From NCBI RefSeq assembly GCF_001649575.2, contig NC_051439.1:14798451-14862450 (forward strand): a stretch of 64,000 nt of DNA, read 5' to 3'. This document shows positions 54,101 through 64,000 of this stretch, one piece after another. A program made the translations under genes and the position numbers. Under the pieces are notes generated by a model that made no database searches, had not been told where the DNA came from, and saw nothing but the letters and a program-made list of their open reading frames with translations. How positions within the stretch are numbered: the first letter of the stretch is position 1; every line of letters begins with the position of its first letter. This DNA comes from Kryptolebias marmoratus. Taxonomy: Eukaryota; Chordata; Actinopteri; Cyprinodontiformes; Rivulidae.

Positions 54101-55818
54101 AGACTGGGCTGAGGGAGAACGGCTTGGAGGTTTATTGAAATCAAAGTGAAAGTTATTTGCTTTTGGCCATAAAAATCAAAAAGGGGACAAAGTTGATCAT
54201 GAGAAGACATCAAATTCAAACTTCATAAAAATCACCTTCTTTGAATCACTCAAAATGATTTCAATATTCTTACATTTTAGGTTAGATGTTGGTGTTAATA
54301 TCAGTTTTTAATTGATTGTTAATTAAATTTCTATTTAACAAAAACTCAAAGCCAATTAAGGTTGGGTTGCCACATTGTGATTGGTGTGTAACACCAATAC
54401 TGAGTAATGGGACCAGTTTTATCAATATTAATCTGAAGAAACTAATTTTGGATTTGGGCTTTTTATAAAGAATACCAGTCCATTTTTAAATAAGTTAGAC
54501 TACCACCAAATGGATAATTTAAATATAATTATTTTACAACCTGGCAACCAAAGCAGCTTCTTCATGGCTTTAAATAGCAGCAGTACTAGTCAGTGAAATT
54601 AAATAAAAGCTGTCTTAAAGGGGGTTTTCACAAGAGACCATCTCTTATAATAAAACTCCTGTTTACACCCCATCGATCCAAACTAAATCGTGAGTGTCCT
54701 CCCATCACTGCAGGAACAGAAAATCCTGACAGGAAACCCTATTCAGAGTTCAGTCTGTCCTGTAAAAAGCAGGTTTCTGTTAGAAAATGTGAAGAATAAA
54801 TCTTACCAGATACCAGATTCAAACATACACAGTCAATAATGTTAAAAAGCACTTTATTTTCTACTGTTTGGCTCAGATTGCTGATGTTACAAACAAGAGA
54901 GAAAACAGTATTTGTTTTATAAAGCAATTTCTGAAAACAAGTCAAATCTTGCACAAGGATTTTGTTCACTGCAGACTGCAAAAAGTTTCTTAACAAATAA
55001 AACTACTATTAAATTATGTTAGGATCAAGAAGCAACAAGCAAGTCTTGACAGTCTTTGCTCAGCTTCAGGCTGACAGGATGAAACCCTGACTCTTGTTAC
55101 AGGATGAACTGGGACCTAAATAAATTATCATTGCACAGATGTGTGAGAAGTAAATGTAGGACGCCCCCTTGTGGCTCCACCAAGACTGATCACATCTCAG
55201 AAAATTTAACCAACAAAATCCTTAACTGTGTTTTAATCTGTCTGAAGCGATTCAAAAGGGCGAAGCATTTTACAGGCTGACAGTTGGGAAATAAACGGGC
55301 AACAAAGACAAATGAACTAATCAAAACTGGTTTTTATACCCTCCAAAAATTAGAAAAAAAAAAGAAATCAAGAGGGATTAATTTTTTCGTCTTCCAGTTT
55401 ATGAGATAGGGTGGTAAAAAAATATTCTGTAACATTCTTAAAAAGAAAAATAGTTTCAATAATTTCTTTAGTAATTTTCCCCAAACATATACCTCATAAT
55501 TAGCTGTAAACTGCATAAATAAATGCAAAGCACTCCATTAAAACATTTCAAGTCATGCCAACAATCACATTATATATAATTTAGCCTGGATTACTGTGAT
55601 CTAAAAATTACCTAACATAGTGAAACCTGTAGGCTGACGAGCCATTCTTTCACATGGCTTCTGAACATCTCCCAATAAGATCCTTTAAGACCTTTACTGT
55701 AGCTAAAAAATAAATTATTGCAATAAAAATATGCATGCCGGAATGTTTAATGTCATTTAACAGAAAAAGACCCACATAGCAAGAGAAAAAAAAAATAGGG
55801 GGGCGGGGGGACACCCGT
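54101..55818. other. Intergenic region between grem1 and arhgap11a
   Basis: AT-rich, with the arhgap11a 3' UTR at the right edge. Candidate minus-strand polyadenylation motifs are ATTAAA near 55746 and AATAAA near 54853. SCG5, which lies here in human, could not be found. No other gene or repeat was recognised. Confidence 0.55.
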
Positions 55819-57230
55819 CTATAAATCAACAGGTTTTGTAGCCGACAGCAGTCGTCCTGTGTTTAAGGGATTTCTGGGAGAACCTCTGTAATGGTTCGTG
55901 TCCTTCTCTGCAACCTGCTGCACAGGATTCTTCTGGGTTCTTGATGAATCCGAGGCAGAGCGCTCTACTTTAACCTTTGGTTGGACCTTGTTGGTCATGT
56001 CGCCCAAGGCGCAGGATGTGGGTTTTCGAAGCAGGGTGTTTGACCTTTTCGGTGGCACAGGAGGAGGTTTCTTTAAAACGAGCGTGCTGCTGGCCACTCT
56101 CGCTTGTTGCTGCCCCGGGTGAGGTTGGAGCTTCGAGTGAGGCGAGAGGCCGCTCTCTAGACTCAAAGACTTCGTCACGTTTAGAGAGAATCTCCGACTA
56201 TCCCCTGAGAGAGAGTTGATCCGGCGGACAGTCTGTCGAACAGGGGTGCGGTGGAACTTCAGCGGAGACCGGATCTGTTTGCTTTTTGAGCCCGTGGGAG
56301 AATAAAGGGTGAGCTTGTTGAAGTGTTGAATGTGTTCTGCCACCCGACGCTTTTCAGTCTCCTGCCCAGTCGGTGACGAGGCTGGTTGGTTTGGAACTTT
56401 GGCACCAATCTCTTTGGCAAACCTCTCGTGTAATTTGCTGCCTACAGTCCCAGTTTTATTTGGTACAACAGGCTCTTCTTGGAGCAGCTTGTACGGAGTT
56501 GATGAGGAGACGCTCAGTGTGAAATGAGCAGGACTCTGCACATCTAGAGCATCAATAAACCTGCTGCAGTTTATCTGCTCTGCCATTCTCTCAGCTGGTC
56601 CTATCAACAAGTTGTCATGGCTACCGAAGGAAGCAGATTTTACTTTATTTACTGGACTACAGTAAGCACTAGACTCAAAGACTGTGCTGTCAATATGCAA
56701 AGGAGTGAGCACAGCAATTTCAGCTTGACTGAAATGAATGTTCTGTTCATTTCCCAGAAGGCTGTGCTGAGCTTGGAAGCTGGGGGTCTCAGTGTCCACA
56801 GACAAGGGTTTGACTGCAGGAGTCCCAGGCGGAGTAACAGGGACACTTTCTGATGGTTTCATCCTGTAGTCTCCTGTGGCGCTGCAGGAGTTCTTTATCC
56901 CAGGCCCCAGCTCTGTGGCGTCCTTCTGGGTTTTCAGTAGTACTGGATCGGTTTCTCTCTGAGTTTCAGCGCTCTCGAGGCTCTCTGCGCTGGAAGCACA
57001 ACACAGCTTCATGGGCAGGATGCTTCCTGGTGAAGGCTTAGCTATAACGATGGCAGGCTCAGACATGCAGCTACTCTTGAGATGCATGTTCATGGGGGAA
57101 TCTGTGAAAGACCCCCCGCTAAAAGCCTGGGCTCCGAGAGGGGTGTCCTCGATCCACGAGGCCCGATGGGTCCTTGAGTCATATTGGGGTGTCAGCAAGT
57201 TGTCTTCTGACTTGCTAATGTACTTGGAGC
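55819..57230 (-). CDS. arhgap11a: arhgap11a last coding exon
   Basis: 470 codons plus 2 bases. It begins (S)[19 protein letters not shown] and ends [10 protein letters not shown]. It contains [38 protein letters not shown] and a proline motif [11 protein letters not shown]. The acceptor gttgttttag is at 57231-57232. Human ends LLPTSKPVDL. Confidence 0.95.
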
Positions 57231-60200
57231 CTAAAACAACAAGCGCAGCATGAGCAGAAATTTTAACTCAACGGATAACATTAGCAAGAACGTAACAATA
57301 ATTCTCTGGTACTTACTCTTGGATTCTGCATTTCTGGGCAGCACAAACGGACTGAACTTGGTCTCTTCAGTGAAAAGAAAACTTGTGGTGCTTTCCTGGG
57401 CGGCAAGTCGCCAGCCAATGGACTCAGAACCCTTCATCAGCAGCAGGAAAGAAGAAATGAAAGATGAAAGAACCTTTGAGAAGGACTAAGCTTGAGAGTA
57501 GTATTTTGTTAAAAAGGGCCCAACAGAAATAACCCATGATAACTATTACCAGGTTAATAGCATACATTTGGGGTTAGTTCTTCAGAGGTGATAGAAATCA
57601 CTCAGAAGAAACAAGATAACTGAACTGTTTTGATAAACTTTTATTATGTATATTTTAATATAATATACATGTAACTTTGAGGTAATAAAATCATGCATCT
57701 TAAGCAGCTCACATAATGTACCCACAGACATTTCACCAAATGCATTTTGTGTAAATATACTAGAAACCAACATACTTTCACCCAAGTGCTTAATATGGTA
57801 CCTGACTGAGAACTAAATACAGGAAACATTTAAGGGTTTTGGTACCAGAAAAAAGAACAAACAAAGTTCATTTACAAAGTCTTAAAAGGTGCAACAAGGA
57901 TAATCTTTGAAAACCCTGCAGAAATATTTAATGACTGTAAGTAAACTTAGGAGGTTTTTACATATAACCACCAAGATGTAAGAAAAAATGAACAGATCAT
58001 TCAGTTCACATGATTTTTTTTTGTTGCAGTTGCTGTTCACACACACACTAAACAGCTAGAAATGTGAGGTATACGGTGCTGGAAACGGTCTCACACAGGA
58101 GGCAGGAAGTGATGCAAAAAGCTGCAAAGTGAATGAACATTTGCATTTCATCCCTCTGAATCCTCATGGGAACATTTCAGGACTGCAGTGCATGTGTGAA
58201 AGCATCTTCCACAACAAAAAAGTGCTACTGTGCACACCATTTACTGCTGCATTACACTGAGCGTGTAAACAGATCTGATTGTAATACAGATTGATTGTAA
58301 TGCTCCGTGTGAATATTTCACTTCATCTTTCGCAGTCTGTCAGTGAACTACATTAGTGGTAAGTTTTAACGGGGTACTGCACTTACAGCGTCTTTGCTGC
58401 TCTTTCCCAAGCTAAAACGCTTGCGTAGAGACTTGCGTGGATCGTCTTTTTTGCCGACTTTAGGTGAAAAGCAGCCAGCTTTTCCAGATTCCACTCTGAA
58501 CGGGACAAAAAATTCAAACAACTGTCAGCAAAATAAGCCAAGAGAAAGTGATCATATCAACCACTATCCGAGAGAAACATAATACAGAAAAACATTTTTT
58601 TTTAAACACACAAGGAGCACTCATAGATGATGCCCTTAGATCACTAAAATCGTTAACAGCATTATGTAAACATGTTTTGTTCCAAATACAACCGTATATA
58701 TTTGCAATCCAGCAACAGTATAAGTTTGCTTTCACATGCCAAAATGGACAAAACAGATTTTTTTTTTACCTGGTAACATGTCTGTTGCTAAATCGTTTGC
58801 TCTTCCTCCTAGAAGACGTAGTGGGTTGCTTTTTAGATCTTCCTGCAGATGACAAGGTGTTTGGGGAGGAATCCAAGACTCCCGACAAACTGTAGGCTGG
58901 AATATACACAAAACATGTGGCATTAACTACAAGCTTTACTGATAGACCAAGAGTTGATCGATCATTCATCAATACCTGAACCAGGAGTGGTGGAGCCACT
59001 GAACAAGGGATTGGGAAGTAAGTCAATCCCAAGGCTCTTTTTAATAGATCTACGTTTCTTGTTCGAAAATCCAAAAGATTGGCGAGATTCAAAAGGAAGC
59101 TTTCGCTTGGAGGATGGAGTCACAATCACAGAAGTTGCAGAAGAAAAGACTGGGAAAAAAAAAAATCATAAAAGAGTGAGGAAAATGATTTTTTTCCCCC
59201 CGATATGTCAAATTTGTTCTCCCAAAACTTATTTTGAACCAAAGCACAGAAAAATAGCAAAAATGATATTTCGGGATGCCGATTCATGCAAAAATAGGCA
59301 CAAAGGCAAACAAGACAGGCAGCAATTCATCTTTCAGAAGCTAGCAATTAATTATAAAAGCAAATCTGAATAAGGTTTTTGCATTAAAACATCAGACTTA
59401 AGTCAAGTGAGAAAAAAAAGAAAGGCTGTCATCTCATGCGCACAGGAGATAGATTACTTCAGCATCTTCAAGCTTTATGATGCAAATCTCATCTCATGTG
59501 ACCACAGTACGTACCAAGACCCTCTACCTGGGTGCCTTTTGTGGGCGTTCTATTAGTTTTTATCTTATTCAGTGCACCACTGACCATATCTGAAATACGA
59601 AACAAACCCAGCTAAATAAGCAGTTTTTACTGACTAGAGCAGTTTCAACTTAACAGAAGTCATTTATGATCACAGTATAGTGCTTCATTTTACTTGTGTT
59701 TGCTTTGTCTACTCAGTTCAATGACTGATTAAAGCATTCATCATGTCTGATTAAGGCCTTACGTCCAAAGCTGCGCACACTTTTCCTTTTCATGCCAGAG
59801 TTTAACTCCCCCTCTTCATCCTCCCCGTGAGCGGGAGACAGACCACCAGCCTCACAGCCCATCATGGCAGGAACTTTCTCCTGAAGAAACTGCGGTAACA
59901 CACCTGTAACACACAAGCACAACTTTGTTAACACTACCAAGCAGCAGTGTAAAGTGGCACAGAGAGGAGTTGCAAATAAAACGCCTAGTCGTACCAAAGT
60001 TGTGAGCATTCTCTATGAAGCAGTGCACCACGGCCGCCTGTAGTTTGAGGCGTTTCTCCGTGTTGGCATTCATCTTTTCTGTACCGTCTCCAGAGTGAAG
60101 GAGGTTGGGAGCCATAATTACAGACAAATTACTGCTGTCCATTCTATTTTCTGCGCTCCTGAGATTAGGCAAGAAAAAGGATAAAACAATCATCATAAAT

Positions 60201-61838
60201 ATGATCAATGTTAGTAAATTATTTAGTGATGCATAATAAAACTGTCCAAACACAAGTAGGTACAATACCTTTGAGATACACTGTGAAGAAAGTCAAAAAA
60301 GTAGCGCAGGACAGAAATGTTTCTGTCTGGTAAGACGCAAGACAGCAGCAGGGTGGCAGAGGTCCTGTTCTCCGCAGTGGGGAGCTGCTGGGCCTTGAAA
60401 AAGGCATCCTGCAGCTCCGTGGGAAGGACCGGTTCTGGAAGCTCCCTGAAGAACTGCTTTAGTAGACCCGCAACATCGCAGGGAGGAGCGGTGGACAGGC
60501 ACTCCTCTCCTGCATCAAGTTTAGCCTGAACAGACAAAAAAAAAAAAAAAACACAGCTTTGTAGTAGACAGTTCCCACTGAGCTTGAGGGTCTCTCAGTG
60601 ACAGCAAGATCTCTGTCACCCATCACTCACCCTGAGTGCCTTCAGGCGGACAACAGAGCCGGATTTTCTGAACAGGCCCTCTGTGTCGACATGTGCGAGC
60701 AGATGCACACATGAATCAAACAGAAATCTAAGAGCACAGGGACAAATCATTATAAAATTATAAAATCATATATAAAAGGGGACATGATACATCTCATTAG
60801 CTGGAATCTCAAGCAAAAATAACCAAATAAATGCTTCAACTTACCTCGGCACTCTTCCCCATTCCATATAGCAGAACGGTAAGCTGTCCAAGGGTACACC
60901 AAAAACTCTTGTCTATGTGAAAAAAAAATTGTTTAGGCTTGGATTTAAAAAAAGGAAGTTAGACAAGATGGAAAAAAAACCTGTAATAACCCATATGTGC
61001 AAAGATACTTTTTTTTTTATTCACCAATGTAAAATAATGATTGTTTTGTTTTTATTCTTGGTAATTTAATTATTTTTAACATGACTAAAATTTAACCGCT
61101 GTAGCTTTTAGGTAATCTTTGTGTGCTTTGATGACCAAACAACCTAATGCATAAAAGCAGAGTTGCGTTGCGTTTGAATTTCCTTAACCTTTTACTTCAT
61201 TATTTCGTCACAAGTTTGTGTCCGTTGTTTTTCCCTCTCAGTCTGCATTTTAGGGCGTTTTCATTATGCAGAAGTTCAGCATTTATTGCAAAAGTAACTG
61301 TTGCAACAAAACTAAAGAACCAGTCACAGAGACGGGTCATTTGCTTGTTCTACTCACTAAATGACACCTTTCTGAATAAAATGCTTTGTTTTAAAAATCC
61401 CAAACAAAACATAATTAGGATTTATGGTGTTGCTATTGGATTTGTTTCTTGTTTGGTGAACTACTCCCAGTTGCAGTGACTGATGGGTAACAACAGTCTG
61501 CAAAACAATGGGTTTCTTCAGTGGGGGTTGCTGTGAGCAATATGCTAATTTGATGTCAAACAATAGCATGCTTATGGAATTTGAATGATCTTAACTTGTT
61601 TATTTCTAGTCTAATGTTACTATAATAGGAAAAACGCAAAGCAGAAAAAGGTATAAGGCAAAGAAATGTCGCTGAACACTTATAAATGACTTTGTTTTAA
61701 ACTCACCGAGTTGCCGACTGTTGTTGTCTTGCAGCTGGCTGTTTTGCTTTTGTTCCAGCTCTTAATCTTTATTCCATAAGCTGAGCGAAGGTGCTGCACG
61801 GCCACTAAACGCATCACATTGCTCTCCATGACTTTCAT
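55819..61838 (-). CDS. arhgap11a: Rho GTPase-activating protein 11A, whole coding span (12 exons)
   Basis: ARHGAP11A is a RhoA-directed GAP active in mitosis and cytokinesis. The 12 exons sum to 2871 nt (956 residues; human about 1023), and phases agree at all 11 junctions. The RhoGAP domain spans about residues 45-240: [10 protein letters not shown], then [16 protein letters not shown] with the arginine finger R87, [34 protein letters not shown] and [15 protein letters not shown]. The rest is a long disordered tail, with [51 protein letters not shown] and the C-terminal end TKPVDL, as in human. Two start ATGs are possible (61838 and 61829). The promoter looks cell-cycle regulated (62300-62410). 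Confidence 0.96.
57317..57431 (-). CDS. arhgap11a: arhgap11a coding exon 11
   Basis: It encodes [20 protein letters not shown] and [18 protein letters not shown]. Human has YESVGWRLANQ. Acceptor ctgatgaag, donor gtaagt, phase 0 to 1. Confidence 0.92.
57432..58386 (-). other. arhgap11a: arhgap11a intron between coding exons 10 and 11
   Basis: A 1-kb AT-rich intron. No repeat or exon was recognised. Confidence 0.75.
58387..58495 (-). CDS. arhgap11a: arhgap11a coding exon 10
   Basis: It encodes [20 protein letters not shown] and [16 protein letters not shown], close to human [12 protein letters not shown]. Acceptor cccgttcag, donor gtaagt, phase 2 to 0. Confidence 0.94.
58770..58896 (-). CDS. 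arhgap11a: arhgap11a coding exon 9
   Basis: It encodes (A)[20 protein letters not shown] and [20 protein letters not shown]. Two AGs, 7 bases apart, could be the acceptor; only the upstream one (exon edge 58896) keeps the phase from the previous exon. Donor gtaaaa. Confidence 0.88.
58976..59149 (-). CDS. arhgap11a: arhgap11a coding exon 8
   Basis: It encodes [20 protein letters not shown] and [20 protein letters not shown], a basic region that may act as a nuclear localisation signal; human has PNAKRKLP and SSKKRKSIKH. Acceptor ttttttcccag, donor gtattg, phase 1 to 1. Confidence 0.93.
59150..59514 (-). other. arhgap11a: arhgap11a intron between coding exons 7 and 8
   Basis: A 0.37-kb AT-rich intron. 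Nothing else was recognised. Confidence 0.8.
59515..59589 (-). CDS. arhgap11a: arhgap11a coding exon 7
   Basis: It encodes [20 protein letters not shown] and then VEGL. Human has FVSGALNKFKPNRTPS. Acceptor cgtatttcag, donor gtacgt, phase 1 to 1. Confidence 0.92.
59763..59903 (-). CDS. arhgap11a: arhgap11a coding exon 6
   Basis: It encodes (G)[20 protein letters not shown], then an acidic EDEEGELNS and [10 protein letters not shown]. Human has ILEKIPAMLGID. Acceptor gtgttacag, donor gtaagg, phase 1 to 1. Confidence 0.93.
59995..60158 (-). CDS. arhgap11a: arhgap11a coding exon 5 (RhoGAP)
   Basis: It encodes [20 protein letters not shown] and [20 protein letters not shown], the C-terminal part of the RhoGAP fold with the conserved [11 protein letters not shown] helix. 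Acceptor cctaatctcag, donor gtacga, phase 2 to 1. Confidence 0.96.
60269..60525 (-). CDS. arhgap11a: arhgap11a coding exon 4 (RhoGAP core)
   Basis: It encodes [20 protein letters not shown] and [13 protein letters not shown], the LKxFxRELPEP motif typical of RhoGAP domains. Acceptor gtctgttcag, donor gtattg, phase 0 to 2. Confidence 0.96.
60631..60727 (-). CDS. arhgap11a: arhgap11a coding exon 3 (arginine finger)
   Basis: It encodes [20 protein letters not shown] and [12 protein letters not shown]. The arginine of GLFRKSG (residue 87) is the expected catalytic finger. Acceptor gtgctcttag, donor gtgagt, phase 2 to 0. Confidence 0.96.
60845..60912 (-). CDS. arhgap11a: arhgap11a coding exon 2
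   Basis: It encodes [20 protein letters not shown] and then VP. Human has KIFGVPFNALP. Acceptor ttttcacatag, donor gtaagt, phase 0 to 2. Confidence 0.94.
60913..61706 (-). other. arhgap11a: arhgap11a intron 1
   Basis: A 0.8-kb AT-rich intron. No exon or known repeat was recognised. Confidence 0.8.
61707..61838 (-). CDS. arhgap11a: arhgap11a first coding exon
   Basis: It encodes [20 protein letters not shown] and further basic residues to a gtgagt donor, phase 0. Human starts with a similar RLVRLALLQHLRAFYGIKVK. Two ATGs are available: 61838 (MKVMESN) and 61829 (MESN). The second has the better context (G at -3 and +4) and matches the human length better. Confidence 0.92.
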
Positions 61839-62299
61839 TTCTCAGATGTGCTTTTTTACAAAGCGCACTCCAACTTTCTCTAGCACTTGTGTTCACGCTC
61901 TCTCTTCTGTTGCTGCTGCGACCGATACAAAACTAGCCACATCCGCAACAGTTTGAGCCCAGCCCTGAACTTAATCGCTTTCCCCAAGCTTTTTAAATCA
62001 TCCTCACGTGAAAACTAACTACTCACGGGGCAATTAAACGCTACAACGTCTAACAACTCGACTTTTAGAGGAAAATGAACGTCAAAGTCCCAATGAGCTG
62101 GTATGTTACATTGTAAAGAGGGGATCTAACTAAGTTGGCTAGCTTCATCCATAAGTTGCAGTTAGCAAGCTAGGTTAGCAAGTCGCATTAGTTTGTAAAA
62201 CAGGTCCCACCCGAAATAACTCGTTACCGCAGGACCTGAAATTTCTGCTTATCTTCTCTCAGTCGGTAAACTATACAAATCGTACCGATTTAAATCTCT

Positions 62300-62410
62300 T
62301 TTATAGCTAACTGCGTTGTGGTTCGCTCCTCCAGTCAGTTGCCCAAGCCGTCTGTTTCCGGAGTATATTCAAACAGCGGCGCTCCCTACGCACTGAGCTG
62401 TGATTGGTTA
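62300..62410 (-). promoter_or_regulatory. arhgap11a: arhgap11a promoter with CCAAT box and CDE/CHR-like element
   Basis: On the minus strand a CCAAT box (62403-62407) is followed about 20 bases later by GCGCC, a four-base spacer (GCTG) and TTTGAA (62368-62373). CCAAT plus CDE/CHR is the classic layout of G2/M-expressed genes repressed by DREAM, which fits the mitotic role of ARHGAP11A. Transcription probably starts just downstream, leaving a leader of up to about 500 bases or a short noncoding exon. Confidence 0.55.
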
Positions 62411-63100
62411 AAACTTGAACTGGCTTCCTCGAGGTATGTGTTTGTTTTAATATTCAGCGTCTGTCGGTATGGGCGGTGCACAGGGGAAAAACATTCAAGT
62501 GGACACGTCATCTCAACCGGTTGAGACTGTAGTTTAAACAAGTCACACTTTTTATATGGAAAATATCTGGCGTTATGGAGCCAATAATGCTTCCTTTGTT
62601 TACATCAGCCGTTTTAAGACATCTTAAAGTAAGACCACACGAGAAGGCTAAAACAAATTTAAGATCGAAACTCACACACAAGTTTAAATGTCAATTAGAA
62701 TATCCGGTATTTATATTTTAATTCAAAAGCAAATTCAGTCATCAGAAATTGGGAAAAAATTAATTTGCAACAATGTAAATAGAAACATTACTCATATACT
62801 TTGGATATCTATAAAGAAATTGTAGATATTTCATTTTGACATAAATCAGATAAATGTTTCAAGAAATCTTTGATTTCTTAAACTTAGTTTTTCTTTAGAC
62901 TTTTTAAATTGTAGAGACCTTGAAATAAATTTGTTTTTACAAATAAGAATGTTATATTAGATACCTTTTCAAAGAACTGGTAACAATAACTTCAGACACT
63001 GGTCACTGTAAAATGTAGCTTTGTAAAGTAATATAATAAATTCCCCCCTTAACTGGTCATGTTTCACATTTTCAATAAACAGTCCATGAAGTACTCTCAC
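62411..63100. other. Intergenic region between actc1 and arhgap11a
   Basis: About 0.7 kb, AT-rich to the right of 62560. Nothing else was recognised. It ends at the actc1 polyadenylation region. Confidence 0.7.
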
Positions 63101-63111
63101 AAAGGCTTATC

Positions 63112-63117
63112 TTTATT
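63112..63117 (-). terminator. actc1: actc1 polyadenylation signal (AATAAA on minus)
   Basis: TTTATT on the plus strand reads AATAAA on the minus strand, 76 bases beyond the actc1 stop codon. Cleavage is expected 10-30 bases further, near 63085-63100, giving a very short 3' UTR. Confidence 0.65.
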
Positions 63118-63192
63118 ACAACAGAACAGAGACATGTATATACAAGCGTTAAAGATGTACAAATACGTGGATGCAAAGAGGTGGATATGTGT

Positions 63193-63336
<144 letters not shown>

Positions 63337-63424
63337 CTACAAAGGGAATACATAACCTTCAGTTAATTAGGTGTTTTTCGTTTTATCGGTGTGCGGTTAC
63401 ATAAAGACTTTGCCATCCACTCAC

Positions 63425-63606
63425 CTTGATCTTCATGGTGCTCGGAGCCAGGGCTGTGATCTCCTTCTGCATACGGTCAGCAATACCGGGATACATTGTG
63501 GTACCACCAGACAGCACGTTGTTGGCATACAGGTCCTTACGGATGTCAATGTCACATTTCATGATGCTGTTGTACGCTGTCTCATGGATGCCAGCGGACT
63601 CCATAC
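63425..63606 (-). CDS. actc1: Alpha-actin, cardiac type, penultimate coding exon
   Basis: It encodes [20 protein letters not shown] and [20 protein letters not shown] to STMKIK. VLSGG is cardiac type (skeletal VMSGG). HETAY instead of human HETTY is common in fish muscle actins, to my knowledge. Acceptor ttcctcag, donor gtgagt, phase 1 to 0. Confidence 0.95.
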
Positions 63607-63674
63607 CTGAGGAAAAACAAGCAAAAATTGTACGTTTTTATCCAAAATTCTTGTATGAAATAATCAAAATTTTA

Positions 63675-63980
<306 letters not shown>

Positions 63981-63989
63981 TCATCCTAC

Positions 63990-64000
63990 CAGTTGTGACA
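63990..64000 (-). CDS. actc1: Alpha-actin, next exon, cut by the window end
   Basis: Eleven bases read VTT plus one base before a gtagga donor, joining (A)EREIVRD of the following exon. This matches actin [13 protein letters not shown]. The rest lies beyond the window, so the gene continues to the right. Confidence 0.85.

Noticed and set aside
58890..58896. Alternative acceptor for arhgap11a exon 9, seven bases downstream
   Set aside because: It would require the previous exon to end in phase 2, but that exon ends in phase 1. The upstream AG keeps the frame.

Overview
This is vertebrate nuclear DNA, most likely from a teleost fish. Evidence: split genes with GT/AG introns, vertebrate-specific genes, short intergenic gaps and fish-style interspersed repeats. 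No bacterial features, viral genes, CRISPR arrays or operons were seen. Five protein-coding genes can be read, in the order ryr3 (-), fmn1 (+), grem1 (-), arhgap11a (-), actc1 (-). From memory, human chromosome 15 has ARHGAP11A, SCG5, GREM1, FMN1, RYR3 and, farther away, ACTC1. This is therefore a compact version of the FMN1-GREM1 (limb deformity) region.

Layout. 1-2450: the first coding exon of ryr3 (16 codons), part of its first intron, and a GC-rich promoter with a perfect cAMP-response element. 2450-5400: shared upstream region of ryr3 and fmn1, holding an inverted copy of a repeat called family A here. 5430-49526: fmn1, with a CCAAT-rich promoter, a noncoding exon, 18 coding exons for the long form, and an alternative first coding exon (16523-18223) for a second form. 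Splice phases were checked at every junction: the long form sums to 3756 nt (1251 residues) and the alternative form to 3759 nt (1252 residues), counting a 56-base assembly gap in the proline-rich FH1 region. 49527-52913: the convergent fmn1/grem1 3' ends, with a near-perfect inverted-repeat transposon. 52914-53462: the single coding exon of grem1. 55819-61838: arhgap11a in 12 coding exons (2871 nt, 956 residues). 62300-62410: its promoter, with a CCAAT box and a CDE/CHR-like cell-cycle element. 63193-64000: the last coding exons of a cardiac-type alpha-actin, cut by the window end.

How the genes relate. Formin-1 nucleates actin filaments, ARHGAP11A is a Rho GTPase-activating protein, actc1 is sarcomeric actin and RYR3 is an intracellular calcium channel. 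Gremlin-1 is a secreted BMP antagonist. In mouse, enhancers for Grem1 lie inside Fmn1, which probably explains the conserved linkage. The large 3' introns of fmn1 here are the natural place to look for them, and several enhancer-like blocks are flagged. SCG5, between GREM1 and ARHGAP11A in human, is not found in the corresponding gap.

I found no evidence for an entirely new biological system. The most notable items are the fmn1 alternative-promoter phase logic, a conserved internal Met-Gly start in formin-1, a repeat family with a recurrent dimer junction, the arhgap11a cell-cycle promoter architecture, and the candidate grem1 enhancers. Conservation could not be computed, so enhancer calls are inference.
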